A stretch of 64,000 nt of DNA from Botryosphaeria dothidea (Eukaryota; Ascomycota; Dothideomycetes; Botryosphaeriales; Botryosphaeriaceae), in NCBI GenBank assembly GCA_011503125.2, contig WWBZ02000082.1, positions 372,001-436,000 on the forward strand, written 5' to 3'. The notes beneath the pieces are model-generated. The model worked only from the letters and a program-made list of their open reading frames with translations. It made no database searches and was not told where the DNA came from. The position numbers and the translations under genes were made by a program. This document shows positions 46,527-58,900 of the stretch, piece by piece. Numbering within the stretch: position 1 is the stretch's first letter; every line of letters begins with the position of its first letter.

Positions 46527-47774
46527 TTTCGCTCGACTGCCGGCCGAGCTTCGTTGCTGGTGGCCAGCGGCGCGCGAGTCGATGGTCGGAACGAACGGTT
46601 GCTGGCCCGTTGCTGCTGGTCCCGCGGGAGTCGATGGAAGGCGGCCCGCTGCCGATGCGCTGCTCCGCCGGGTGAGAAGTGAGTCGCTGTTGTTGGGATG
46701 CCTAATGAGAGTGCCACATCGTTCGGCTAGGTAGGTCTGTTGCCCGTTATCCCATCTTCGACGCTTGGCCCTGGCCCGCTGCTGCCGAGAACCAGCAAAA
46801 CCACCGTCAACGACTGTCGCGACTGCCTTTAAGGCTGAGCGCGGCTGCAGGAGCGAGCTTGCCCTGTCTGCTGCTCAGCTCACCGACAGCAGCGCCGTGG
46901 GGGTGCGGCCTGCGCCTGCTGGGCCAGGCACCCACGCAGCCTACCGGCCCTAGATGCACCGGACGGGCTGAGGGAAAAAGAACACAAAAGAGGCATCAGT
47001 AGCACAGCGCGACACCAGCTCACCTCTGTCTCTTCGGCAGTTCATCTCGAGAGCAGGTGGCTGTGGCCGGCGCGCGCAGCTGCTACTCACGGGGTACGGC
47101 CCCATGCGGCGGTTGGAGAGACGCTGGAGGCTGCGGGAGTGCTGCGACGACTCTGGGGGCAGCATGTCTTTAAATCCACTCCACACCGCAGATTGTGAAC
47201 CTTCACACGCACTTCGGCTTGCACGAACGGCCATCCCAGACGGTCTTTCCCGCGCCGCGGTACGTCCCGTGAGCGTCCGCAATGACGAGTGCCGTCGAGG
47301 GCTGGCTGCCCCTCCCTCTAATTGGCCACCGCGCAGCTTGCTCGCTTTCGCATTCTGTCTGAAGGCCGGATGCCCTCTTGGGAGGGAAAGTCCGAACAGT
47401 GCACCACCATCTCAACCCTGCTCGCGCTCGCCTGCAGCAAATTTGCATTGCGGCTTGTTCTGGCACTGTCCTGCAGCACACCGCCCACCGCTGCTCCATC
47501 TCGTTTGCCCTCATTTTGCAACGCGCGCGCGCCATGAGTAGTGGTAATCTGAGAGACGTACTGAATCATTGCTTCTCTAGTAGTAAGATCCACCAGCCTA
47601 ACAACCATAACTCCGGTCCGTAGACGCCTGCCCAAATCCAGTGATGCCGTGACCCAATTCTGAGACCCATAGATCTGCGGTAAAAGCCCAAACAGCGAAC
47701 ACCCCCGCCCACACATGTGCACAGTCCCCTGGTCATTAATCCTACCCAGTCGATTGTCTGCATCGCCTGCCACT
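46527..47774. promoter_or_regulatory. 1.25 kb upstream region of the Zn2Cys6 gene
   Basis: Lies between the start of the Zn(II)2Cys6 gene and the stop of PRI1, both on the minus strand. Overlapping open frames on both strands are of mixed composition and none resembles a protein family. Confidence 0.45.
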
Positions 47775-49393
47775 TCAGAACTCCATGCTGTCCGCATCAT
47801 CCCGGCCTCTCTTAGAGACCTTCTCGTCCTTTACCACCCCGGTGACGAAGCCCCGGAAGAACTCGACGTAAGGCCGCAGCCTTGTCTTCTCCCAATCTGG
47901 AATCTTCTTCGCCGCATCATCCGTATCCATCGAGCCTGCGTTCGCCCGGGCCCACTCGTCGATCTCGCCCAACAATTCAGTGACAGTAGGTACTCCGAGC
48001 GGATCGAACTCCTCGACGGTCCGAGTGTCAATGGGTACACAGACTCTGCCAGTGCCCGGATGGACAACAAACGGAGATTTCAGCAGATGGTTGAGCTTCT
48101 TGGACACCTCGGCATCAAGACGCGGATAAGTGTACTCGAGCAGGACGTCCTGCTTGGCTTCCTTGAGCACCTTAGGGTCAAGTGTACTCGACGCGCCAGA
48201 GGACGCGAGCGTGTCGATATCGGCCCACTTCTGAGAAGAGGGCCGCGACGGCGCCGAGTCCCATTTCTTCTGCAGCGCTGCCGCAAGCTGCCTGTCCGGG
48301 ATGAGGGACAACAGGCGGGCCGACTTTTCCGGTGAGGCCCAGGGGTCCTGCTCAAGAAGAACGTTTGTTTGAAAGTGCGCCCGCAAGATCTTGAGACTTC
48401 GCCTGTCAATGGCGTTAGCGGAAGTGCCGGAACCCACTGGGGAAGTATGGGAACAAACTCGAGATGCGGATGTAGCGGCCTCTTGACGTTCACCTTCTTC
48501 CCTCCCTGATCACCACCCTTCAACAGCTCTAGATAACCTGCGATCGCCCTCCTCTTCTGATCATCCATATCCCTTGCGCGCTTGTCGCACACCCAAGCGT
48601 GAGCACCACGACGTCCGGAGTACACCCACAAAACGTGCTTGAAGCCAAAGTCCTCCTTGAGAGCTGCATCCACAACCTTAATGGCCATCGTAATGAAAGA
48701 CCAGCACTGGTGGCAAATGTTGGCGCCAGTGCAACATGTTCTGATCTCATCATAATCCGTCATATCGATATCGAATACAAGCTCTTTTGAGATAGGCTTG
48801 AATGCAGTTGCCTTGCGCAGTGACTTGCGATCGCGCGGATTTGTGGAGTATACTGGCCCAATTTCAAAACGCGATGGTATCATCTGTACACACTGTTTGC
48901 GGAGACTATACTGGCTGTCAGCTCCTGCCTCGTGCGACCCGAGAGAAGTATGCATACAGGTCTGCGGTTGGGAAGGATTGATATCGGAGGTATGCGTCAT
49001 TCTGCAGAGTGAATGCGAATTCGCGGTGGGCAAAATCGGTAGATGGTGAGGGCGAGTGGTTGAGCCATTGGAAGAGGTATCGAAAGGGAAAAAGACGCTG
49101 GTAGAATGCTCGCATAATTTCCGGGTCGGAATAACTGGTGGTTGGTGCGGGTTTACTGTAGCAATGTCAGTGAAGCCTTGAATGCCACTGAGCTCTTAGA
49201 CATACATTATCTCCTGCGGTACGGCTGAAGAGGAGAACTCTTCGTCTGAGTCCTCCGCATTCAGCATCTCCTCCAAAGCCTTCTTGTCCTCTTCAGAATC
49301 AGAGGACTGATTTGGCGCTGTGTTAGTTGCAGGCGCATCGGGGAGTTCGACATCTTCCCCCTGAGAGGACCCCGGAGTGACTGAGTGCGGCAT
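47775..49393 (-). CDS. PRI1: PRI1, DNA primase small catalytic subunit
   Basis: Exons 49393..49206, 49155..48958, 48905..48459 and 48402..47775 give 486 codons. Pri1 synthesises the RNA primer for DNA polymerase alpha at replication forks. The catalytic carboxylates are in VFDIDMTDYD (D174, D176), followed by the zinc-binding Cys group CCTGANICHQCW. Other family blocks are EFAFTLQNDAYLRYQSF, SRFEIGPVYSTNPRDRK, WVYSGRRGAHAWVCDKRAR, VKRPLHPHLE and a LLSPFVVH-like block (here LLKSPFVVHPGTGRV). Introns are 50, 52 and 56 nt; the last has a weak GTTTGT donor but restores the conserved frame across HLE/RSLKILRAHF. The first 45 residues are an acidic, Ser-rich extension. The gene is divergent from the DUF1917 gene with 257 bp between start codons. 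Confidence 0.95.
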
Positions 49394-49650
49394 TGTGGAT
49401 TCGTGCTGTTTTTGGTGATTCGTGAGCGACTGCTGTGGAGAGGTGCGGCGGGCGCTGAACACAGCCGGCGGAGGAAGACGCGAGCGCGTGTCGGCGCGTC
49501 AGTCGCGTCCGATGGCGCACGGATGCTTTGGACCCCGGATGGCTGGACGAGCTTCCGTCAACTCCGCTCCGCCATTTTATGCAACCTTGTGAAACACGCC
49601 AGCTGGCGCCGTCTCTGGAATGCGGCTGAAGACTCCCTTGCGCCGTGAAG

Positions 49651-50804
49651 ATGCCGTCCTCAGAGGCGCCAGTGTCAGCTAAAGGATGGATTTCCGACGA
49701 CTCAAGTTTTTACGGTAACGCAGCCAAACGATGATAGCAACGACGCCCAGGGGCTGTGACATCCTATTGCATACATCCATTTCTAACGCATAATTCGCTT
49801 CTAGGAGACGATGAGACCATCGACGTTCTTGAAGAACGCAGCGGCTCGTTCAATTCTTCCGAATACTGGTCTATTCACGGCAGTCTAGTTTCCACCATCG
49901 CTCATCAAGCACGTGCCACCAAGAAGAGCGATGCTGCTACTTCTACAGCACCGGATGAGCTGGTATACCCGCACGAGGGCAATCATCTCTGGTACCAGCC
50001 ATCAGAGACAGTTTCAGAGTTCTTGAAGCGTTGCCCTCCGCACAATACCGTGATGGAAAGGTCCGGTATCGACTGGTTCTGGATTGATAACCCACACAAA
50101 TCCGCTCATGCTAAGGAGGGTTCTGATGTTTCCGCATTCGTTGATGCAGGTGACAGCTTACTCGATGACTATCGAAGGAAGAGAGGAAACCTCGAGGATA
50201 ACAACCCGGGAATGAATAAAGGTGCCATCACAAAAAAGCTGATCAGCGACCGAACGAAACTCAAGAACCAGATAGCGGAGCTCGCATGTGAGATGAACAT
50301 TGTGGCTGGAAAGGTGACTGAAATCAACCTACAAGCTCTATAGCTGGGAGTTCTAACTGTCTGTAGTGGCTGCTCTTTCCTACGTGGGATGACATCCCGA
50401 GGTTATGGAAGCAGGTCTGCTCCGCAGTGCTCGAGAACCGCCTTGGACCAGTGGCGAAAGTTTCGACGAAAAGTCTCAATAAATCCGAGCCTTGTGGTGT
50501 GATTGTAATCTATACCGAAAACTGTTTCGACATCGACGATGTTCGCCGTGTCTTGCTTTCATTAGTCGACCTAGGCATCGTTTCGAGCCGAGAGGATGCG
50601 CGCCCAATATGGTACAAAACGGACGCCTATACCTATCTACAACTTAACTCTGGAAACGAGTTCAACCTTCCGGCGAGCCTTTACTCGAGCAAGGAAATGC
50701 TTGATGATGAAGGCCGTGCTGCCAAAAGAAAAGCGGAAGAGATGCACCCGCCACGGCCAAAGTCTAAGGGAAAACAAAGGTCGATTGCGGATATGTTTCG
50801 CTGA
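49651..50804 (+). CDS. DUF1917 / BLES03-like protein
   Basis: Exons 49651..49714, 49805..50313 and 50367..50804 give 336 codons. The fold-family is the uncharacterised DUF1917 group related to human C11orf68 (BLES03), which has an eIF4E-like structure. The conserved core includes NHLWYQPSE, GIDWFWIDNP, and across intron 2 AGKWLLFPTWDDIPRLWK, then NRLGPVAKVST and a C-terminal GVIVIYTENCFDIDDVRRV. No enzymatic role is known. The extreme C-terminus is basic and ends QRSIADMFR, resembling a PCNA-interaction box. Introns are 90 and 53 nt. The start codon lies 257 bp from that of PRI1 on the other strand, so regulation may be shared. Confidence 0.85.
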
Positions 50805-51145
50805 GCAAATGCGTTTCAGTCTCGGTGGATACTGTTTGGACACGAAATCTGAACGAGAACTTTGTGTTTGGGTGTTTTAAAGGCCAAGCGCTTTGCTTGT
50901 ATACTGCCACCACGCCCTATATCCCATCAATATTGTATGATTTGCTCACGTGCACTATTCAATGAAAGGTGATGGGTCGAGGATGGTTGCAATAGTGACA
51001 GCTGCATGGTCAGCAAAAATATTAGGTTCATCAATAAAGCAAAGGCCTCAATACACTTGCGCAACTATGAAGATCCAACCGTGTCTAAATGAGTGTTTTG
51101 TCGTGTCATGACGTAGATGCCGAATGTCCATGGATGCAGAAGAAA
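50805..51145. other. 0.34 kb convergent gap
   Basis: 3' ends of the DUF1917 gene and the EEP-fold gene. AT-rich, no gene seen. Confidence 0.5.
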
Positions 51146-52319
51146 TTACAGTGACAAGTCTCCAACCACTGCTCTGTGGTCACTGATGTAGATTCCGTCG
51201 TCGAACCTATTCGGAAGTACCGCATATCCGTTGTACGACGAAATAGTGGACGTTGCGTTATTGACCGGCCCCGCAAAGATGAAGTCGATGCGTGTTGGCG
51301 GTCCATCTGCCTCACTGAACCCGGTGAAAGTATTCTCATTTCCATACCATCTTTCCTGCGGGACCCGATCTCTGGTGTCTCGGACTAATGAAGGCGAACT
51401 GCTGAAGTACTGGTACGCTTCTCCTGAAGTCTCGCTATTGAAGTCGCCGGTTAAGATGACAGGGAGCACCGTCGTGTTGGCATGTTTGTTCAGGTAGTCG
51501 CCAATGAAGGTTGTGATCATTTCCGCTGATTTCTGCCTCGAGACGGAACCGGCATTGTCAAGGTGAGTGTTGAGCATTAAAAGCTTCTTGTTGTTGTGGC
51601 GGTGTCGGAAGCGGCCGACAGTGACGATTCGAATGCTTCCAGCATCCCAGCCCTTAGAAGGTACGTCTGGTGTCTCGGATAACCAAAAATATTGGTAGTC
51701 CTCGACTTCCCAAATGGCAGGTCGGTAGAGAATGGGTGAGTACTCTCCAGCTTCTTTCCCGTCGTCGCGACCAACGCCAAGGTAAGCCCATTCATTCGAT
51801 TGGTTTGCTCCAGCCGCAGCGTAACTCAAGTTGGTGGGAGTGTTGTTGTTCAAGCCGCTCATAATGTCGACCAACTGGCTATGTAACACCTGGATTTATT
51901 AGACGTCAGCCTTCTTGGAATCATGGAACTCTGAGTCTCTGTTCAGGTTTAATTATACCTCCTGGAGACCAATGAAAGCCTCCTGAGCACAAGTGTGGAA
52001 CCTGCAGCGGAAATTTATTTCAGCATCATTGTCCTTCAAGGTGGAAGGGGAATTCGACCTCAGTTCATTGATCAGCCCAGGAGCTCGAACAGGCCAGAGT
52101 TCTTCTCCCTCGAAGGGGCTCGTGGTAGCGTAGCGGACCTAAAGATCTCAGTGTCTTTGTCTTCCAGCACAACGAAGGACATAGTGGGTGCCATAAGATT
52201 CCATTCTCCATCCGACAGTGAATCAGCTTCGGGAAGACCGGAATCTTCAGCCACCCTCTGCGAGGTGGACGGACATTGTGCGTCAGAAAACGCAGAGCAA
52301 AACCAGCAATGTTGACCAT
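51146..52319 (-). CDS. Endonuclease/exonuclease/phosphatase-fold protein
   Basis: Exons 52319..52275, 52138..52059, 52001..51959 and 51889..51146 give 303 codons. The EEP fold includes metal-dependent nucleases and phosphodiesterases. Catalytic marks are present: LRFLTHNVRYAT at the N-terminus (Asn), FIGLQE (E56, metal ligand, just before intron 3), a His in NTHLDNAGSVSRQKS, ILTGDFNSE (D205, N207), and a terminal ISDHRAV (D293, H294). The start at 52319 lacks a signal peptide, so the protein is predicted to be intracellular. Introns are 136, 57 and 69 nt; the first has a poor GTCCGT donor, so the 5' exon is the least certain part. Substrate is unknown. Similar proteins are common, and mostly uncharacterised, in Pezizomycotina. 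Confidence 0.82.
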
Positions 52320-52979
52320 GTTTGAAGACAAGTGCGGCAGGGTCCTGGCGTGGGTGCCGGAGTCTTTCCATGGCGACTCACGAGGGCTTAAATATCGCCA
52401 GTACCCCATTCTCATCAGCAACTAGATGCAAGACGGGCTGGAAATGGGGATAATCCCAAGACAATGCCAAATACGATGGCTGAATAGAGCTAGGACTTGC
52501 AGCGGGGATGCTCCCGAGTCAAGCAGGAGGCCTGGTGGCTGGGCGAGTTGGGCTGGTACGCTTAAGCGAGCGGGGCATCTGATCGGAATCCTGTTTTCAG
52601 CTGACTGGACAAAATTACAGTATTCATTGCCCATCATTGCTAATATCAACTCAGGCAACAGTACCAGCCAAAGTGTAGGGTAGCCAAAAATCACTGAAAG
52701 CTGAAGATAATCTGGACGATGTGCTGTATCAGGAGCGCCAAGCTGTAAGGACTGGTTCCAGGGCGACATGCCAAGGACAGAGCTCTGCATATCGCGGTAA
52801 ATTACATCAGGCGTGGGAAACGGAAAAAATGAAGGTTACATCACCGGGGCCCTAGCGACAGTGACCCCACCACGCCTTCAAAACACCTCCAGCTACGTAC
52901 CTCCAGCCCATCACAGCGTCTCGAAGCAGGCGCTCTCCCCTCTCAACACCCACAACTCGCTACTAAACCGTCGCCCACC
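52320..52979. promoter_or_regulatory. 0.66 kb divergent region, EEP gene and EBP1 homologue
   Basis: Holds the promoters of both neighbours. No other coding sequence or repeat seen. Confidence 0.5.
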
Positions 52980-55064
52980 ATGGCCGACTCCACTGAGATC
53001 GGTATGTACCACAATGACCCTTGCTCACCGCTGTGGTCGCGCCTGAGCGCTACGTCATAGCACGGCGCAGCTCGCGACGAACAGCTCCCAATGATTTGAG
53101 CACGCCCTAACAGCACCGCAGACTACACGCTCAACAACCCGGATACCCTCACCAAGTACAAGGAGGCCGGCAAGATCTCCCAGGCCGTTCTCGAGACTGT
53201 GACGGGTGCGCTCCCTCTGCCCATGCGCTAGCGCCGTTCCTGGCGATCAGCCGACATCTTCATATTGACACCGCCGACAGAATGGTGTATCGAGGGCGCC
53301 AAGATCGTCGATATCTGCGAGCGCGGCGATAAGCTGCTGGAAGAGAAGGTCGCTGCCGTCTACAAGGGCAAGAAAATCCCCAAGGGTATCGCTCACCCGA
53401 CCACCGTCTCGCCCAGCTCCTACGTTACGCCCTATACTCCGATCAAGTCCGACACTGAGGAGGCCGAGCGCACTCTGAAGCCTGGCGATGTCATCAAGAT
53501 CCAGCTCGGTGCCCAGATCGACAACCTCGGGACGATCGTCTGCGACACCATCATCATCCCCTCGCACGAGCACAAGGACGATGTCATTCCTGCTCGCCAG
53601 GCCGACCTCCTGCTTGCGACGCATTATGCGAATGAGCTGCTCCTCAGGTTGATGCTTCCCCCTGGTACCCTCGCATCCGGCACCGAGGAAGAGAAGAAGA
53701 AGGCGCAGGCCCAGAAGCCCTATACCCAAACCCAAATGACGCAGTTGCTTGAGAAGGTTGTCAAGAGCTTTGACTGCAACCTCGTCGAGAGCACCACCTC
53801 ATGGCTCTTTGGTCGGTCAGAGATTGAAGGAGACAAGAAGATCATTCTTGCTCCTGGTGAGGGTGTCAGGGGTGAGGGCACCCCCGACATTGGCGACGTT
53901 TGGGGTGTTGAGGTTGGCGTCAGCTTGGGCTCTGGCAAGGTCAAGACTCTGCCCGACCGTACCACTCTCCACCGCCGTACCACCACCACCTACGGTCTCA
54001 AGCGTCCCAGCTCCAGGGCTACTCTCTCCGAGATTCAGAAGAAGTTCGGCAACTTCCCCTTCAGCTTGCGTCAGCTTGAGGACGAGCGTGCCGCTAAGGT
54101 CGGTGTTGTCGAGTGCGTACGCGGTGGTGTCTTGAGGGCCTATGAGGTTGTTGGTGACAAGGACAACGAGGCTGTTTCCAGAGTCCTGTCCACCATTGGT
54201 AAGTTGAAACGTTTTCCTTCATCTTTTAAGAGACCCGGCATATTCCTATCCACCGCACAGAGTTCTTGAGGAAACCAGGCGTCGAACCGAGACTCCGATG
54301 CATATCGGCGTCCGTTGTCAAAACATGCGAGATCGTCGGCCCTTTTGCCGTGCTCCTCAGCTCTGTGGAAGCAAGGTAGACCGTTTGGTAGTACGCTTCA
54401 CAGGATGCTGCGCAAACTGCTTGCAAAACATTGCAGCAATGGAGTGATGGGCTCTACGAGCTGGAGATCTCGTCTGGATGCGGAAGTGCAGCATACATTG
54501 CGAAGTGTCATCCGGATGGATTCATCAATCTGTATGCTCACTCTGCTACGCTGTCGCAATGTAGTTGTGGAAAAGAGCAGAAGCACCTGGCGGACTTGAA
54601 GCTTCACCAAGCAAAGTGGAAAGGCGCTCGAAACAATGTTTCAAGGCCTGCAAATCCATGACCTCGCTGGTGCTTCAAGAGATGGGTGCAGGACCGAGGA
54701 GGTTTCCATTCCATCTTGGGCGTCACTGCTCCCGCGGACTCCTCCAATTTGGCTCTATTCGTTCTCCCGAAATATTTCCTCACTTCTTTAGATTCCTTTT
54801 CAAAATTCTTTCTATGGCCTCTAAGCGCTAATTTACGACACAGCCATCACCAAGAACGGTATTACCCGTCTTGCAGCACCGATCAGTCCCCCTCTGGAGA
54901 AGCTGAAGTCGGATAAGAAGATCACCGACGAGGAGATTCTTAAGATCCTTGAGCAGCCCATCGGAAAGGCGACGGGCGCGAAGTCCAAGAACAAGAAGAA
55001 GAAGAAGAAGCCCGCTAAGAAGGACAACAAGGAGGAGGAGGGCGAGTCGGAGGAGGAGGAGTAG
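52980..55064 (+). CDS. PA2G4: PA2G4/EBP1 (Cdb4-like) methionine-aminopeptidase-fold protein
   Basis: Exons 52980..53001, 53122..53205, 53281..54198 and 54844..55064 give 414 codons, near the 394 of human PA2G4. The family has the type 2 methionine aminopeptidase fold without activity; members bind ribosomes and nucleic acids (fission yeast Cdb4 binds curved DNA) and act in ribosome biogenesis and growth control. Marks are DYTLNNPDTLTKYKEAGKI, CIEGAKIVDICERGD, IAHPTTVSPSSYVTPYTP and GDVIKIQLGAQIDN. The C-terminus is a strongly basic Lys run (KNKKKKKKPAKK) followed by an acidic tail, the RNA-binding tail of this family. Introns are 120, 75 and 645 nt. The last intron is about ten times the usual size here, yet its GTAAGT donor and CAG acceptor restore the conserved frame exactly (LSTI/AITKNGITRL). 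Confidence 0.93.
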
Positions 55065-55955
55065 GTATGAGCGTTGGAAGGGTTTGCCATTTGTCACATT
55101 TCGAAATAGCCACTCGAGGCAGAATCACGGAAGGATGCCAGCTATGAATCCTAGGCAATGCGGCAAGTGAGGCAGTCCTCTTCGGGTTGCGGATGCGCAT
55201 GCTTTGCGTGAGGGGCAGTGGCAATGGGGAGCAATACGAATAGCAGTAGCGGCTCCTACGAGCTAGGAACAATAGCAAAAAGCTTTTGGAACTAAGCGAG
55301 ACCCTTAGTATTGTGAGAGAAATAGGGTTGTGTGAAGTCAATAGCGGTTGTATAGGTATTGTGGCCAGGTCCATAATTTCTGCACGCCCGCCCGCCACAA
55401 CCCTTCCAATCTTCTTCAACTCCAACACATCCCATCGTCGTGAACTCACAGCGTACGCCCCGCACGCGTAAAAGCTCGTCCTTCAGTCGTGTTCGCAGCT
55501 CCTGGATCACGGCGACAGCCAGCGATACCGCGGTCTAGCGGCGCAGAATTCCAGATCCGCGCCGGCGACGTCCATCCAGCACCTCACTTCCGTTGGACCC
55601 GAAAAGCTCACAGAACATTCAAGAATCTCCTTTTTTCCTCTCTGCCATCCAGTCATCCAAAAGAGTCTCAGCTTTTTTTCTCTTGAGTTTTCGTTGCGCC
55701 CGGGCGGAACAAGGGGGCGCAGAGGTAGTGGTCGTCCCAAGCTGCTGTCCGAGGGACCTCCGGCCGCGCTCTGCTTTCCTTCGCGAGCCGTCCTCTTCGT
55801 CTGAACATCTCCGCCGCCGCACACAACGCGTGCGCCGCCCTCTCGCGCAACACCCCCATTCGGCGAGCAGACGCGTCGTAAGTTGCTATACCATTGATCA
55901 TGCGAATCCCAGCTAAGGCTCGAGCAGGATCGCGCTCCTGCTGCCGATTTGCACC
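55065..55955. promoter_or_regulatory. 0.9 kb gap between EBP1 homologue and RCO1
   Basis: 3' end of one gene and promoter of the next. A GTAAGT at about 55879 and AG at about 55928 could bound a small leader intron before the RCO1 ATG. No gene seen. Confidence 0.4.
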
Positions 55956-58900
55956 ATGCCTCCGTCAAGGCCTTCGCGCAGGTCCAACGCCCGGACGAGT
56001 GCCTCAAGCCCGGATGGCTCGCACGCCACCAACTCACCCGCGCCGCCAGTCGCCCCGCCGAAGGAGAAGGGCCAGTCGTCGCTCGACGCCTGGATTGAGC
56101 CGCCGCCCAGGACTCCGGTCCCCAGTTTCGAAGATGTCGGTTTCGAGAGGCAGGGCGTCCTCACCACCATGCAGCCGCTGGGCGTGAAGCCTACGGCAAA
56201 GGACAGGGCGAGGTCTAGAGTCGATGGCCTTCGCCGCTCTTTAGCTGGCAGGAATGGCCATCTGTCAGGAGCTGAGGATTTGCGCGACACGCCCGAGGTC
56301 GACGGTGCACAACAGGCGGAGGACCGGGACAGGAATCCTCAGGAATACCTGCCTGTCATACCCCCTAACAAGGCTGAAGAGGAGGATGACGACTACATGC
56401 CTGCCAACAAGAAGAAGAAGAGCAAGAAGGCCAAGGGCCACAAGCGTGGGGGAAAGAGCGAGACTCCAGTTGGCTCGGTCCGCGCAACCGCAGCCCCGAG
56501 TACTCCCGAAAATCGCTCTCCGTCACCTCCGCCTGAGGAACCTCTCAGCAACGGCCTTCCTTTGGGCGTGGAGAAGGCTCTTCGTGGGGCCTTTGCGAAG
56601 GTCGAAAGTACCGGCCAGGTGAAGATCGGCGCTGTGCTGCGGCGCCTCTCTCAACAGGGCAAGAAGAACAAGGACCTGGCCGAACTGCTCGACTACGTTG
56701 CGAAGCATAACGGCAGGGCTCCGACGAAGGAGAAGCAGGCCGAATTCGATCGCCATGTCAAACGCGCCAAGAAGGCTTCCTCGCAAGATCAGGAGGAAGA
56801 AAGCATCGAGAGAAGTCCCAAGCGCGCTCGCATTTCGCGCGGTGCCAATGGCCTCGCTTTGACGCCAACGCAATCCGCGCAGTCACCCTCCCCTTCCTCA
56901 CCCGGAAAGTCCACCACTCTCCACCCATCCTCTGCAGCACAATCACCCGCTGTTGATCTCCCATCAGAACGCACCGTAACACCCCCGAAGGAGCCTAGCG
57001 CAGGCGTTCCGGAAACCACGGCCAACGGCTTGACGTCTTCTGCAGTTCACTCGCCGCACTCCAGGAGAGGGAGCATGTCCTCAGTGTCCTCCCTGAGCTC
57101 CGTGGATGAGACTATTGCGGCGGGCCCACCCCCTGATGCGTTAGCTGACCCCTCCCTCACCAGGGCGTCAACTGCTGCGCCCAGTACGAATGGCTCCAGC
57201 CAATTGGGCATTAGGACGAAGAAGCCGCTTGGCAAGAAGGATATCGCAAATGGCATCAACAAGCGCTCGCTTGAGGATGCCGGCTTGACCGAGTCTGAGG
57301 ATGAAGACTTATTACAGGCGAAGCGCCAAAAGTTCACCGAGAGGCTCTACGACATTAACAACTTCAATGAGAACATCCCAATGAGCGACGTCAGGCCTGG
57401 ACTTTCGCGAACAGACATCCCCCCTCTCAACAAGGCTCCGGTGTTGGCTCCACCGAAGAAGCAGACGCTCAAGCTCACCAACGGGTTTCTCAAGAAGTCC
57501 TCTCTTCAGGCCAGCAGCAGTGCCGCGTCACCCCTCTCAGATGGGTTCCCGCCAAATGGATCCGGGCCAGCGACGCGTGCCACCACGCCTAACCTCAATG
57601 CAGACGGCAACGAGCGGCCCTCGAAGAGGCAAAAGACATCGGCTCGCACGAAGCACTCGTAAGTTTCCCACATGCAGCACTTGGTGTCTGGAATGACAGG
57701 CATGATTTGCGCTTCCCGCGTCTTCATCTACACGTGTTTCTTGGCTCCTGCTTGTTTCACATCGCCCCCAGCCACACAGCGCTGGCCGAGGAGAGCAGCC
57801 GTCTGGGGCCGTCGAAAATCATTGAGAAAGTTAAGAGAACATTCGCTAATGTGTCTTGTTGCATTCTAGGCCGATCAAGAATAGGACGGGGGGTGTCGCG
57901 GGCGTTGCTCGTGCGAGTGGCGGAATAGAATCACCGATCGGCTACGATGACAACGACGCGGTAAGTGACCAATTTCCGCCAACCCTTACACTAGCCTTTC
58001 CATCCTTTACCTCTTCGAGACCTTTCCACCACCATCAACCACGCCCTCCCCCCCATCAGCCACAATGCATTTTCAGAAGCCTGCTTCAATACATATCTCG
58101 ATTTCGTCGCGTTTGCCGCCTTCGCCACCACTAACAGAGTTTCAGCGCTCCGACAACGATGACTTCTGTTCTGCTTGCGGTTTCTCTGGCCTTCTGCTCT
58201 GCTGCGATGGCTGCGATAAGGCGTTCCACCTGACCTGCTGCGACCCGCCGCTTGAAGACACTCCTGATGAGAAATGGCTCTGCCATCTGTGTGCGGCCAA
58301 GAGCAATAGCGCATTGAGAGAATCGGCTCCGTTCAGCATCTTCGGCCCTTTGATGGGCACAATCAACAAGCGCAACCCTACTGTCTTCGCACTGCCCAAG
58401 CGCGTCCAGGACCACTTCGAGGGCGTTTGTGCGGACAAGGAAGGCGCGTACGAAGAGTCGCAGCCAACGAAGCCTCTGTAAGTTTTCTTTATGATTGTGT
58501 TTTCCGTTGTGGAGCCACGGCTAACATCAGGCAGCAACAAGGGCCGTGGCGGCTGGGACGAGGTGCCTGACAACACCAGGCTCGTGGACGCAAAGGGCAA
58601 TGCCATCCTTTGCGTGCAATGCGGCAAGTCGTCGTTGAACAAGCAACAGATTATCCAGTGCGATATCTGCTACTCCAACTGGCACCTGGAGTGTCTGGAC
58701 CCGCCTATGGCCAACCCTCCCCCAATTCCTTTTAATAGCAGGCATCGAAACATCTGGAAGTGTCCTCGCCATATCGATCGAGATCTTCGCGCCATCGAAC
58801 CGACGGTTTCCAGCGAACTTGGTAGCACGCGGATCTTCCGGATCCGCAGGCCCAAGAATCCCAAGATCGTTGACGTGAACATGAAGCGAGGCTTCAAGAA

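Noticed and set aside
51890..51958. Apparent loss of the catalytic Glu at the EEP exon junction
   Set aside because: On re-reading the bases, the exon ends CAG GAG before the GTATAA donor, so the metal-binding Glu (E56) is present.
54226..54340. GGTTCGAC on the minus strand inside the EBP1 intron, considered as a tRNA T-loop
   Set aside because: The flanking bases do not form a T-stem, and no A-box or acceptor stem is present at the right distance.
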